A stretch of 64,000 nt of DNA from Ariolimax columbianus (lineage: Eukaryota > Mollusca > Gastropoda > Stylommatophora > Arionidae). Shown one piece after another: positions 54,333-64,000 of the stretch (positions within the stretch are counted from its first letter, which is position 1; each line of letters starts with the position of its first letter). The notes under the pieces were generated by a model. It made no database searches. It saw only the letters and a program-made list of their open reading frames with translations, and had not been told where the DNA came from. Location of the stretch: the NCBI GenBank assembly GCA_036924085.1, contig JAVGWX010000005.1, forward strand, positions 79,567,547-79,631,546. Direction: 5' to 3'. The position numbers and the translations under genes are program-made.

Positions 54333-54650
54333 GAGATTCATCGAAGCAATGACATGATTACAGCTAGGACAATCATCGAATCAATGACATGATTACAGCT
54401 AGGACAATCATCGAATCAATGACATGATTACAGCTAGGACATTTATCGAAACAATGACATGATTACAGCTAGGACATTCATCGAAGCAATGACATGATTA
54501 CAGCTAGGACAATCATCGAATCAATGACATGATTACAGCTAGGACAATCATCGAATCAATGACATGATTACAGCTAGGACAATCATCGAATCAATGACAT
54601 GATTACAGCTAGGACATTCATCGAAGCAATGACATGATTACAGCTATCAC
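54333..54650. repeat. 35-bp minisatellite
   Basis: About nine copies of a 35-bp unit (CAATGACATGATTACAGCTA plus GGACAATCATCGAAT). Confidence 0.96.
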
Positions 54651-55022
54651 ATGACTGAAGAATGTCATTAGCCATGATAACTTGAATTCAGATCTTTCTA
54701 AAACGGACCCTGAATTAACTTCAGATGTATTTGAACAATCATTCATGCAATCTGACAGATATAATTATCCACAATAATTGAGTAAACGAATTATTGTGAA
54801 ATCACCTCAAAATGGCGCCCTCACAAAATAAAATAACTAGAGAGGAATCACTCTTCTCTTAGTACATAGCACAATACCAAGCAGGATACTAATTCAAATA
54901 ATATCAACAGCAAGTAAGACATACACACAAAACAGAAAAGGAACAAGCTTAATGTAATTGAACAATGCCTAGAATGGCAAATTATACAACAATTTTGTTG
55001 ATTTTCAAATTTCAAAAAGCCT
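54651..55022. other. Unassigned AT-rich DNA
   Basis: Nothing recognised. Confidence 0.4.
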
Positions 55023-55023
55023 C

Positions 55024-55342
55024 AGACAACATATACTGAGACACCATATTTGACAACATATACTGAGACACCATATTTGACAACATGTACTGAGACACCC
55101 TATTTGACAACATATACCGAGACACCATATTTGACAAAATGTACTGAGACACCATATTTGACAACATGTACTGAGACACCATATTTGACAACATTTACTG
55201 AGACACCATATTTGACAAAATGTACTGAGACACCATATTTGACAACATGTACTGAGACACCATATTTGACAACATATACTGATACACCATATTTGACAAC
55301 ATATACTGATACACCATATTTGACAACATATACTGGGATACA
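55024..55342. repeat. 27-bp minisatellite
   Basis: About twelve copies of a 27-bp unit (GAGACACCATATTTGACAAC plus ATATACT). All frames are artefactual. Confidence 0.96.
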
Positions 55343-55505
55343 TAGATGCAGTGTTGGGTAAAGTGACCAAACTTCTCAAGTGAAAACAGGACTACAACAA
55401 TGATGACCCCCATCAACCGTACATTTCCTAACTATCATTAACTGTGTGATGTGCCATACCACAGAAGACAGTCAAAAAGCAATAATATTGGACATTAATC
55501 TTTAC
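55343..55505. other. Unassigned spacer
   Basis: No recognised feature. Confidence 0.4.
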
Positions 55506-56558
55506 ACTGGAAGATCTGGAATATGTAGATGACACTGCACTACTTGCATGTGCGCACGCACGCACGCACGCACACACGCACACTCAAGAGAAAACAGATT
55601 GAGTGCGTATAACCAGCATGTGACATTGAACATTAATTGCAGAAGACAGAAGTCATGAAAGTAAATGTAAAAAATTCTGCACCAATGAAACTATGAAATT
55701 AATAGCTTGCAGAGACAGACACATTTGCGTACCTTGCAAACACAATTGCATCAGATTATGGAACAGATAAATATAATCAACATCAAATTGAACAAAGGCA
55801 GCACCAGCTTTACGAGCATAAACAACATTTCAAAGTCCTCATTATACAACAAAAACAACAAACTGAGAATATACAAAAGTTCATATACTTAGGGAGCACG
55901 TTTATCAGCAGATACAAAAATTACAGCGGAAATCCAACAAAGATGCATTAATGTAAATCAGATCATTGAACAATTAACACAAATACCTAATTGCAAACAT
56001 GACAATAACTACTAAAAGAGCTTTATTCAACACGATATTCGTCCCGACACTATGCTATCAATGTCAAAACTGGACACTAACATCAAATGAAAAACGATAT
56101 AACGTAACAGCAAAAATGAAACGCCTCTAAAAATTAATGAGCGTAACAAGGAGAGACATGATCAGAAACGATGACATCAGGGGATTAATAGGAACAACAC
56201 CATTATTAGACTACATCAAAAGACATCAATAAAAATGGTTTGGCCACGTAACAAAACTACCTCCATATAGCAAACCCCCTCGCACAACCAAACAGGCAAT
56301 ACTGGTTTAGATACAAAGGCTTCAAGGCCAAAGGCAGACACCAAAGAAAGTGACTTACGGAAATATCAGAGGTGGTGAACGCCACTTTGCACGAGGCACA
56401 CAGTCGGGCACGTTCTAGAGATTTCTTCATAATCTGACGCTGAAAGGCATAACAGGATAAGCAGAAAGAAAAGAAGTAAGATACAAGAGCACATTCCGCA
56501 CAACCTGTCCATGAAATATTCATAAAATCGTATGCGTCAAATACCATAAACACTGAAA
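55506..56558 (+). mobile_element. RTE-like LINE relic, third family
   Basis: The plus strand gives LEDLEYVDDTALLA (YADD position YVDD, about 55510-55550), a CGCA microsatellite (55553-55580), TLNINCRRQKS, ITAEIQQRCINVNQIIEQLT, FVPTLCYQCQ-like sequence, and IKRHQ...KWFGHVTKLP. Many stops interrupt it. Confidence 0.7.
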
Positions 56559-56960
56559 ACTGCTACCCAGAACAATCATTCAGACATGCACACCATCATA
56601 ACCAACCAACACTGGAAGTGGATCAACCATATCGGAGAACTGCTACCTAGAACAATCATTCAGACATGCACACCATCATAACCAACCAACACTAGAAGTG
56701 GATCAACCATATCCTAAGAAGAGACCCCGACACCGTCACCAGAACCGTCAGATTATGAATGCCAAAGGGAAGGCGAAGGAGTCGTAAAACAAGACAACTT
56801 GGGGAAAAAACATAGCAGTTGAAAGGGATATCACAAACCAGATCTTGGGCATTATACGAAGGATGACTGCAGACCTTGTGAAGTGGAAGAAATTTGTTGC
56901 TGTCCTTAAAATTATCACCAGGCATGATGATCACTGCCAATCTGGGATCAGAAACTAAAA
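56559..56960 (+). mobile_element. LINE C-terminal relic with a 76-bp duplication
   Basis: A 76-bp segment (GAACTGCTACCTAGAACAAT onward) is duplicated (56563 and 56637 regions), then HWKWINHILRRDPDTVTRTV-type sequence, PKGRRRSRKT and LQTL-KWKKFVAVLK follow. The KW..HILRRDPD...PKG.RRRGRP pattern is a LINE C-terminus. Confidence 0.75.
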
Positions 56961-57276
56961 AAAATAAATATATGCTATGCAAGTCATTTATTTTGGTTTA
57001 CACTCATTACCTTTTGGCAGTCCCTAGACTACCTGTAAGGGACCAGGGGGTCTGGAGTTACTTTTTCTAGATGAACCACAATCTCTGATGATATCATCTA
57101 CCCATATCGTTCTGGTCTAATGACACAAGCGACCTCATGATCCGCCCTTTCTCATGTTGGTGGCAGCATTCAGCTATGAGTAGGCCACGTGCTGAGCTTT
57201 TACTGTCAGAGGTTGTGTGGAATTGGGTTGCGTATTTCTTTGGAGCATTTGGCTATAAATAAAAGAAGATTTTCAT
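56961..57276. other. Unassigned intronic DNA
   Basis: No recognised feature. Confidence 0.4.
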
Positions 57277-57290
57277 TTGACCTCCCAACT

Positions 57291-57510
57291 TTCATATGCG
57301 CTCTCAAGATGAGACCCTTCTATTGCACTTTTGTTGGGCTGGCTTCTGTGAGTGCACACACCTAGCATAGGTACATACAGACGCGTACATACATCCAATC
57401 ACTGGTTTATGCGTTTAATATCGCCCAATTGACTACGGTCTGGTGTGGGATAGTCGCGCCTCCGCCAGTAGAAACTAGTGAGGCAAACATGTAAAATAAC
57501 AAAAAAATAA
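57291..57510 (+). mobile_element. Short retroposon with 14-bp TSD, copy 2
   Basis: About 220 bp matching 40970-41190, ending GTAAAATAACAAAAAAATAA. It is flanked by the exact duplication TTGACCTCCCAACT at 57277-57290 and 57511-57524. Either a SINE or a severely truncated LINE 3' end. Confidence 0.88.
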
Positions 57511-57579
57511 TTGACCTCCCAACTATGACCTCATATGGGCTGAATGAGAACCCTGATTACAGATGTCGATATAGATGCG

Positions 57580-57921
57580 GGATAAAGATGCTGCAGTGGT
57601 CAGCGACTCAAAGCTGACTGCTAGCATCAGGGCCAGCGAACCATAGCTGCCAAGACCCTTCTACACCTCCACGTAGTGATCCTGGATAACAGGCTGCAGC
57701 AGGGCAGACTGGCTAAGGAAAAGGGATCGAATAGGGAATGCTAACCCGGTACTCAAAAAATGCTTGCTGAAGTCGGATGTGTTAGACCGAAAGGTGCAAA
57801 TATCGCAGTCAAGCTGTAAACTACGACACAACGCATTCCGTTCTCTGGACTACATTCTGCTACTTAAGCCCTTTCAGGGTTTGGTAGTCGGAGATTGAGA
57901 ACGAACGAAGAAGAAGAAGAA
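57580..57921 (+). mobile_element. SINE family A, full length, GAA tail, 12-bp TSD
   Basis: A complete forward copy with a small head deletion. It is flanked by the exact duplication GATATAGATGCG at 57568-57579 and 57922-57933. Confidence 0.95.
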
Positions 57922-58183
57922 GATATAGATGCGTTGTTGTTTTAGTATATGAGTTATTCACTCTTGATGAATTGTCTGTGGTAGCAGGTTTTTACAGTCT
58001 CTTCTTACACCATGATGCATGCTGAAAGCCTGGGATATTTTGGTACAAGAGAAAAGGCCATAACACAGTCTGTTTACAGGAGCACGAGGATTATGTGAGG
58101 TGGGGGTCCTGGTCAGTATGTTGCACCTGACAATGAGGCTGGTCTTGGTGGTGTAATGTCGGGGACGTGTATGGGCAAAGGAT

Positions 58184-58282
58184 GAATAGCAAAGGTGACA
58201 GATAGCAAAGGTAACAGATAGCAAAGGTAACAGATAGCAAAGGTGACAGATAGCAAAGGTGACAGATAGCAAAGGCAATAGG
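58184..58282. repeat. 16-bp minisatellite next to a Kv splice donor
   Basis: Six copies of AGCAAAGGTGACAGAT and variants, about 30 bp inside the intron from the T1b donor at 58311. Confidence 0.93.
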
Positions 58283-58311
58283 TATCGAGGGCTACTATGG
58301 AGGTAAGGTAC

Positions 58312-58545
58312 CTTTGCTGCCTTTGAATGTGTTGGAGTAGTCAATAAGAACCACACATCCAACCGGAGCTTGAGAAATAAGTTTTTGGGTTTGAGACTGA
58401 AATATGTCCTATCTTCGTCCTGGATGGCGTTCCGGCGGAGTTTTTCTAGGGATTCACCAGTATGAAGTCCTGAGTTATAGCTGTGCCAGCAGCATGGCTG
58501 GATGTCTAGCTCCTCTAGACCCCACAGCTCCAGCTCATCAGACAT
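58312..58545 (-). CDS. Kv channel exon T1b (second half of T1 and linker to S1)
   Basis: 78 codons, phase 0 at both ends. Acceptor CTTTCCTTACAG precedes MSDELELWGLEELDIQPCCW, then HSYNSGLHTGESLEKLRRNA, IQDEDRTYFSLKPKNLFLKL and RLDVWFLLTTPTHSKAAK; the donor is GTACCT, weaker than consensus. It contains the CC pair of the T1 zinc site and the pre-S1 segment with the SKAAK end typical of Shaw-type channels, which joins naturally to VYEY of the pore cassettes. T1 directs subfamily-specific tetramer assembly in the cytoplasm. The opening Met is an internal residue, not a start. A single copy, unlike the three pore exons. Confidence 0.93.
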
Positions 58546-59017
58546 CTGTAAGGAAAGCAAAACCAAGAATAGGATACAAATTTGCACAAAATAGATATGA
58601 AAGATTTCATAAAATAAAACAGAATGTTTGAGAGATAAAAATAAGAAAAACATTTAAAGAAGTAAATCACACAGACAAGACACAATCCACAAAATTAAGA
58701 ACACACAATTTAAGCAAATAACAAATATTTTAAGGTAAAGAAGCAAAATATGGATTTAACAAAAATAAACACTAACACAAAATGAAAAAAAACAAAAAAA
58801 ACAAACAAACAACAACACTTACCACCTACACAAGAAGGTAATAACTAACATAACGAAATATTATTCTCACACATTCCTGGCTCATTTTTGTAATCTTCCT
58901 AACAAACAGCCACACACATTCAAATTATGTGTTCATTCCTTGTTTAGTGTTTTCATTTGTGTTGTTCTATGTCACTAACATAAGCCTTGTGACAGTAACG
59001 TAGGTTTTGTTTTGTTT
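58546..59017. other. AT/A-rich Kv intron
   Basis: An A-rich patch at 58783-58815. No other feature. Confidence 0.5.
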
Positions 59018-59458
59018 TTGTAGCAATGAGGTAATTGAGCTATACCTGTTTATGCTTGTTTTGTTTTTGTAGCAATGAGGTAATTGAGCTATACCTGTTT
59101 ATGCTTGTTTTGTTTTTGTAGCAATGAGGTAATTGAGCTATACCTGTTTATGCTTGTTTTGTTTTTGTAGCAATGAGGTAATTGAGCTATACCTGTTTAT
59201 GCTTGTTTTGTTTTTGTAGCAATGAGGTAATTGAGCTATACCTGTTTATGCTTGTTTTGTTTTTGTAGCAATGAGGTAATTGAGCTATACCTGTTTATGC
59301 TTGTTTTGTTTTTGTAGCAATGAGGTAATTGAGCTATACCTGTTTATGCTTGTTTTGTTTTTGTAGCAATGAGGTAATTGAGCTATACCTGTTTATGCTT
59401 GTTTTGTTTTTGTAGAAATGAGGTAATTGAGCTATACCTGTTTATGCTTGTTTTGTCC
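59018..59458. repeat. 49-bp minisatellite
   Basis: About nine nearly identical copies of a 49-bp unit (CAATGAGGTAATTGAGCTAT plus ACCTGTTTATGCTTGTTTTG plus TTTTTGTAG) in the Kv intron. Only one or two base changes occur across copies. Confidence 0.97.
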
Positions 59459-59597
59459 TTCAGCATCTTCGCAACCTCCATTTATTTTTACCTATTTATT
59501 TTAAGCTACAAAAAAAAAACACAACAAAAAAACAAAAAACAAAACAAACTACAACTACACACCATCTAAACAGAACAACAACAGCAACACATATGCC

Positions 59598-59629
<32 letters not shown>

Positions 59630-60045
59630 CACACTCAAGAATTATACAAATGATTAAAGTAGCCTCATCATAGAAGACACCCTTGTCAAGAATGAAATTT
59701 TAGAGACTTCATTGTACCAAGTGTTAGTCTTTCTGTGAGGTGAAGTCAATTCCCTTCCACGCTGCCTTGTTTTCTCTGACTTTAAGTTAGATAAACATTT
59801 ACAGCTGCGTAGAATAAAACATTTTGCTACATATTAATCTCTGCTGCAAACTACCAGAGCTTTCTTTTACTCCAGAAAACTATTCTACAATCAGAAGTCT
59901 TTTGGCCACATGTTTCATTGAGTGTGCTTCATGAGTTGGAAAGTCTTCTAACAAGATTATAGAATTTGCTTGCAGATTTTCGGACCATGAAGCAATCTGA
60001 AGTTTAGAGACAAACATTACTACTAGCAACATATAATTTGTCTTA
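59459..60045. other. Kv intron, low-complexity patches
   Basis: An A-rich patch (59508-59550) and a GCAC/CA microsatellite (59597-59633). Otherwise unassigned. Confidence 0.5.
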
Positions 60046-60308
60046 ACGACACACATTGCTCCTAAAGACACAGAGCGTGTCTTGGTGAAACACATGCTTC
60101 TAGTAATAAGTAACTTGTCCTAACAAGACACTGTTCTTACGAAATAAAGATTGTTATAGCGACACATATTGCTTTTAAAGACACATAACTTGTCCCAGTG
60201 ACACACATTACCCCCAGAGACTTATCATATTACCATACATTACTTCTAGAAACATATAACTTATCATATTACCATACATTTCTCCTAAAGACATATACCT
60301 TGTCGCAG
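60046..60308. repeat. 39-bp minisatellite, left part
   Basis: Degenerate copies of ACATATAACTTATCATATTA followed by CCATACATTACTTCTAGAA. It is interrupted at 60308 by a LINE insertion and resumes at 62235. Confidence 0.85.
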
Positions 60309-62234
60309 TTCTTCTTCTTTCGTTTGCTTGGAGTATGTCTACATCTGCAAAGTTGTCTCTTGTATGAGCCTCATTGTCTTCTGCAGTTCACACATAGGTC
60401 CATTTAGTTTCCCTTCCAGTGTTGTTTCTCTTGGCCAATATTTCCGCCTCAGTATCTCATACTTTGGACAGTCCTAAAGTATATGCTCCGCAGTGTTGGG
60501 TGCCTGTCCACATGTACACATACTTGAGCTGCCAATTCTAAATAGTGTATACATGTGGAGTCGGTTGTGTCCTGTTCTGAGGCGAAGTATGACAATCTGC
60601 TCTTGCCTACTTATATTATGATAGTCATCTTGTATTTGTGTTGGAAGCTCTCTCAATGATTTAATCATCTTTTTCTTTTGGTACATCTGGTTGCTCGTCT
60701 GCAGCACTTCCCTCTCCAGTGTGCCAGCTCTCTCATTTTCTGGTATTCTGCAATGAGACGGTATCCACTGCACCGTGATTTTGCGCTGCTTGCTAAATGT
60801 TGACAACAAAACTTGTAGATCCGACAGCTTCCCGGATGATAGTGCTTGGAGTACTGATTTTGCATCTGTTAGAAGTAGGTTGACTCTTTTGTGCGGCCTA
60901 AAAGGACGTTAAGTGGCGGGTTGAAGTAGCTTTCCTTACATCACGAGCGTATTGATGAATGGGGACCGGGGTTATCCAGGCGGTTGTGCTATGCTTGGCT
61001 TCATCTGCATGTCGCTCACTACTACAGGGATCACGCTGTCCTTGACAACAGCCTGTTTGCACGACGACCAACGAGGAGGTCAGGTGAGGGTCTTGGCCAG
61101 TATTTTTCTTCTTACCCTGGCTAACATTGTCTGATCAGTGTGTTTTGACTGACCAGACGTTAGCCTCATTGTCCCTAGAAATTATTTTTCGCTGCACAAT
61201 GTTCTGTTCCTCCTTCCCTAGTATTCCTTGAATAGTTGTTTGAACTCGTACTGATAATCTTTGCTGCTCTCTCCAGTGGTTTGTTCTGGCATAGTTGTTA
61301 GAGGAAAATCAATTTTAGGCAGTTCTGTAGCGTGTCTACGAAGTCGTTTGGCTTGGTGTACAAAGCTACTTCTTTTCAATCGTCCCATTGCTAGGTTCTG
61401 GAATCTATCCTTCATTGTGTGACTTGGCAAACAGTTGAACTTTTCTGCTTGTGTTAGCACCTTTGTGTCTCTTCGTTCCCCTAGTGCTTGCATTCTCCCT
61501 ATTTTCTCAATTTCCACTATAGGCGCTAGTTTCATCACTTCCTACATTTTATTGTTTATCTCTGATCTCATTCTGTTTCTCTGTACCAACTTCAATGTCA
61601 TTGTCTTTAGCAAATGGATTGCCCGTTTACCTGTGATAATGTTCCCTTCTTTATTTAGTGCAACCTTTGTGTTTCTCCCTGTACCTTCATCATTTAGTTG
61701 TTTTACCAACTTCTGCATTTTCCTGGTGTTCTTTTTAAAGTTCAGGAACTCTGTTTTCTCCTACCAGCTTTTCCTCCTGGCTTGCAGCTTATCCCTTTGG
61801 AATTTGGCTTTGGCATGTTGAAAATATTGGTGGTGATTTTGACTTGGACTAGTCTCTGCTTGGTTACGAGATATTTTCACTTCATTGTGCAGTTGCTCTA
61901 GTTCACTGTTCCAGTAAGGTCTATGGTTCGTTTGCGCAATGTCCGATAGCCTGCATATCTTCCACGTCCATTGGGATGACTGATAGAAGACAAAAGTGAA
62001 GAAGGAGGCAAGAATGCATTTATATTATGAAGTGAAGGTGGATTGGTTTAGCCTATAGCGTGTACCACTGGCCGGTGGGTTCTGCTCCTCGGCTTCTTAG
62101 TCTGGCCCCTCTCCAATGACCCAACCAGCTTGGGTGACCCTAACAGAAGTAAAACTTCCGTCGGCATAGCTCCCTGGAACACTGGGGCGTGCAAGCTCTC
62201 CAACCCCGTCAAGGTGGGCCTACATATGGAGAGA
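60309..62234 (-). mobile_element. RNase H-type LINE inserted in a minisatellite
   Basis: Minus-strand parts, 5' to 3': a 5' region near 62050-62230 (ending KKPRSRTHRPVVHAIG), the linker NHRPYWNSELEQLHNEVKIS, AKAKFQRDKLQARRKSW and KLVKQLNDEGTGRNTK (61600-61950), a 106-codon piece (61218-61538), then RNase H VQWIPSHCRIPENERAGTLE (about 60730-60780) and RTGHNRLHMYTLFRIG, CTCGQAPNTAEHIL, with a GAA tail at 60309-60320. The reverse transcriptase domain is missing; a separate repeat (60945-61170) lies there. Flanks CTTGTCGCAG (60299-60308) and CTTGTCCCAG (62235-62244) form a probable 10-bp duplication with one mismatch. Confidence 0.82.
60945..61170 (+). repeat. Dispersed repeat family, copy 2
   Basis: Shares GGCGGTTGTGCTATGCTTGG, CTTCATCTGC, CTCACTACTACAGGGATCAC and GTCTGATCAG with 335-575. 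It sits where the LINE's RT domain should be. Confidence 0.5.
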
Positions 62235-62520
62235 CTTGTCCCAGTGACACACATTGCTCCTAAAGACATATAACTTATCATATTGACATACATTACTTCT
62301 ACATACATATACCTTATCATATTGACATACATTACTTCTACAGACATATAACTTATCATATTGACATACATTACTTCTACAGACATATAACTTATCATAT
62401 TGACATACATTACTTCTACAGACATATAACTTATCATATTGACATACATTACTTCTACAGACATATAACTTATCATATTGACATACATTGCTTCTAGAGA
62501 CATATAACATCTCTTAGGAA
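62235..62520. repeat. 39-bp minisatellite, right part
   Basis: About seven regular copies of a 39-bp unit (ACATATAACTTATCATATTG plus ACATACATTACTTCTACAG). Confidence 0.95.
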
Positions 62521-62780
62521 CAGGCATTACTCACAGTGACAAACGTTATCATATCTTCTGGAGACATACTTTACTCATAGTGACACATTGCCATTTTTAT
62601 TACACTTATTGATATACAAACTTTCCACAGCAACATTTACATTACCGAAGGGACATACAAGTCTTTCGTAGCAGCATACAATCTTACCATAGCGACATAC
62701 GACTGTTCTATCGACCAACAACATTTTCGTACGACAAAAAACGTTCCCTTGCAACATACAACGTCCCATAGTGACCAGAT
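62521..62780. other. Kv intron, degenerate repeat
   Basis: Loose repeats of GACATAC/CAACATAC-type sequence continue the 39-bp array in a decayed form. No gene. Confidence 0.45.
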
Positions 62781-62810
62781 ACTTACGGATGGGCAAGACC
62801 AGATACTTAC
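62781..62810 (-). promoter_or_regulatory. Duplicated splice donor of exon T1a
   Basis: The minus strand reads GTAAGTATCTGGTCTTGCCC then ATCC and again GTAAGTATCTGGTC. Two identical consensus donors are 24 bp apart. Use of the second would add VSIWSCPS in frame with no stop. Confidence 0.7.
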
Positions 62811-62954
62811 AGATGGCCCACACCTGCCTAATGGTAGGTGTAGCTTGCCAGTTCGCCAGTAATTAAGTACACATCGAAACACCTCTGGGTCACGGTCGAA
62901 GAAATACTCTTCTTTCAATGTGTCGTACTGCAACTTGAAATATGGGTCACAAAA
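62811..62954 (-). CDS. Kv channel exon T1a (first half of T1)
   Basis: 48 codons, phase 0 at both ends, between acceptor TTTGATCTCCAG and donor GTAAGT. It encodes [40 protein letters not shown] and [26 protein letters not shown] is the hallmark of Kv3/Shaw T1 (BTB-type) domains. The H and C in HLPLGRC supply the first half of the HX5CX20CC zinc motif; T1b supplies the rest. Earlier residues of T1 (the NVGG region) must lie in an exon beyond base 64000, so no start codon is visible. Single copy in the window. Confidence 0.94.
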
Positions 62955-62984
62955 CTGGAGATCAAAATGTTACTTCAATGTAAA

Positions 62985-64000
62985 AAATTGGCATGAAATA
63001 TCACTGACAAGCATGAAATATAACTGACAACCTTAAATATCACCGACCACCATAAATATCACTGACCATCATAAATATCACTGACCACTATAAATATCAC
63101 TGACCACCAAAAATATCACTGACCACCTTGAATATAACTGAGAACTGAATATAACTGACAACTTTGAATGTCACTGACCATCTTGAATATAACTGGCAAC
63201 TTTGAATAAAACTGACAACTTTGAATGTCACTGGCCATCTACAATATCACTGACAACCTTGAATGTCACTTAGTACATTGAATATAACTGACAACTTTGA
63301 ATATAACTGATAACTTTGAATGTCACTGACCATCTTGAATATCACTGACAACCTTGAATGTGACTTAGCACATTGAATATCACTGACAACTTTGAATGTC
63401 ACTAACCATCTTGAATATCACTGACCACAATAAATATCACTGACCCCCATAAATATAACTGACCACCATAAATATACTTCACAACCTTGAATATAACTGA
63501 TCACCTTGAATATCACTGATCATCTTAAATATCACTGACCTGGATTAATATCATTCTCCGGTGTGATATATAATGGACTCGTATGAAAAATAACTGACCA
63601 ACATGAATATCACTGACCACCTTGAATATCACTGACCACTTTGAATATCACTGGCCACCATAAATACCACTGACCTGCATGAAATATAACTGACCACCAT
63701 AAATATCACTGACCACCGTGAAAATGACTGACCACCTTGAATATTACTGAATAGCATCAAATATAACTGACTGGTTTGAATATCATTGACCAGCATGAAA
63801 TATAACTGATTGGTTTGAATTTAATTGACCCGCATGAAATATAACTGAATATTTTGAAATTCATTGACCAGCATGAAATAGATCTTATCAAATTGAATAT
63901 CATTCACCTGCATGAAATATAACTGACTGGTTTAAATATCATTGATCAGCATGAAATATAACTGCCTGGTTTGAATGTCATTGACCAGTATGAAATATAA
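62985..64000. repeat. AT-rich 19-20-bp minisatellite in Kv intron
   Basis: About 50 variable copies of ATAAATATCACTGACCACC and TTGAATATAACTGACAACT, and toward the end a doubled 39-bp form (CATGAAATATAACTGACTGG plus TTTGAATATCATTGACCAG). It continues past the window edge and begins about 30 bp upstream of exon T1a. Confidence 0.95.

Noticed and set aside
57958..58311. Extension of the T1b reading frame past SKAAK (VPYLHSSPRYLLPLL...)
   Set aside because: It reads through the donor into the 16-bp minisatellite and has no Kv similarity; the exon most likely ends at 58312.

Overview
Eukaryotic (animal) nuclear DNA. It shows spliced exons with consensus splice sites, a piece of nuclear rDNA, many degraded non-LTR retrotransposons, tRNA-headed SINEs, a Penelope-like element, a mariner relic and a very high density of minisatellites. 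No prokaryotic gene organisation is present. The mix of a Shaw-type Kv expansion, RNase H-bearing LINEs and SINEs with microsatellite tails fits a lophotrochozoan, most likely a gastropod mollusc. The species-level guess is inference only.

The only convincing host gene is a voltage-gated potassium channel on the minus strand, spread over 41.9-63.0 kb. Two single exons encode the T1 tetramerisation domain (62811-62954 and 58312-58545). Downstream lie three tandem copies of a single-exon S1-S6 cassette, each with its own stop: C (50421-51054, decayed), B (47831-48664, intact) and A (41941-42771, intact). All junctions are phase 0 and every cassette begins with the same acceptor and V-Y-E-Y. Joining the two T1 exons recreates the HX5CX20CC zinc motif of non-Shaker Kv channels. 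This looks like one gene with alternative terminal pore exons, and it is the most interesting system in the window. The 5' end of the gene lies beyond base 64000.

Layout. 1-17 kb: SINEs (several with exact target-site duplications), RTE-like LINE fragments, a Penelope-like relic and minisatellites, two of which grew from SINE sequence. 17-24 kb: a LINE endonuclease relic carrying a 124-bp tandem array, then largely unannotated AT-rich DNA. 24.7-27.6 kb: a GC-rich 5'ETS-like stretch, the first two thirds of an 18S rRNA gene, then scrambled and repeated 18S/28S pieces ending in a 28S 3' end, i.e. an rDNA orphon. 28.1-33.3 kb: a CR1/L2-type LINE nested in an RNase H-type LINE. 34-41 kb: SINEs, Helitron helicase and mariner relics, LINE pieces and a 1.1-kb 21-bp array. 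41.4-51.4 kb: the tandemly duplicated Kv cassette units; here an RNase H-type LINE is nested in a CR1/L2-type LINE, the reverse of the 28-33 kb arrangement. 51.4-64 kb: Kv introns filled with LINE, SINE and Penelope pieces and minisatellites.

Most long open frames here are repeat translations (18-, 21-, 27- and 33-bp units, CT-rich DNA) and are not genes. Identifications were made by eye from motifs; no alignments or database searches were run.
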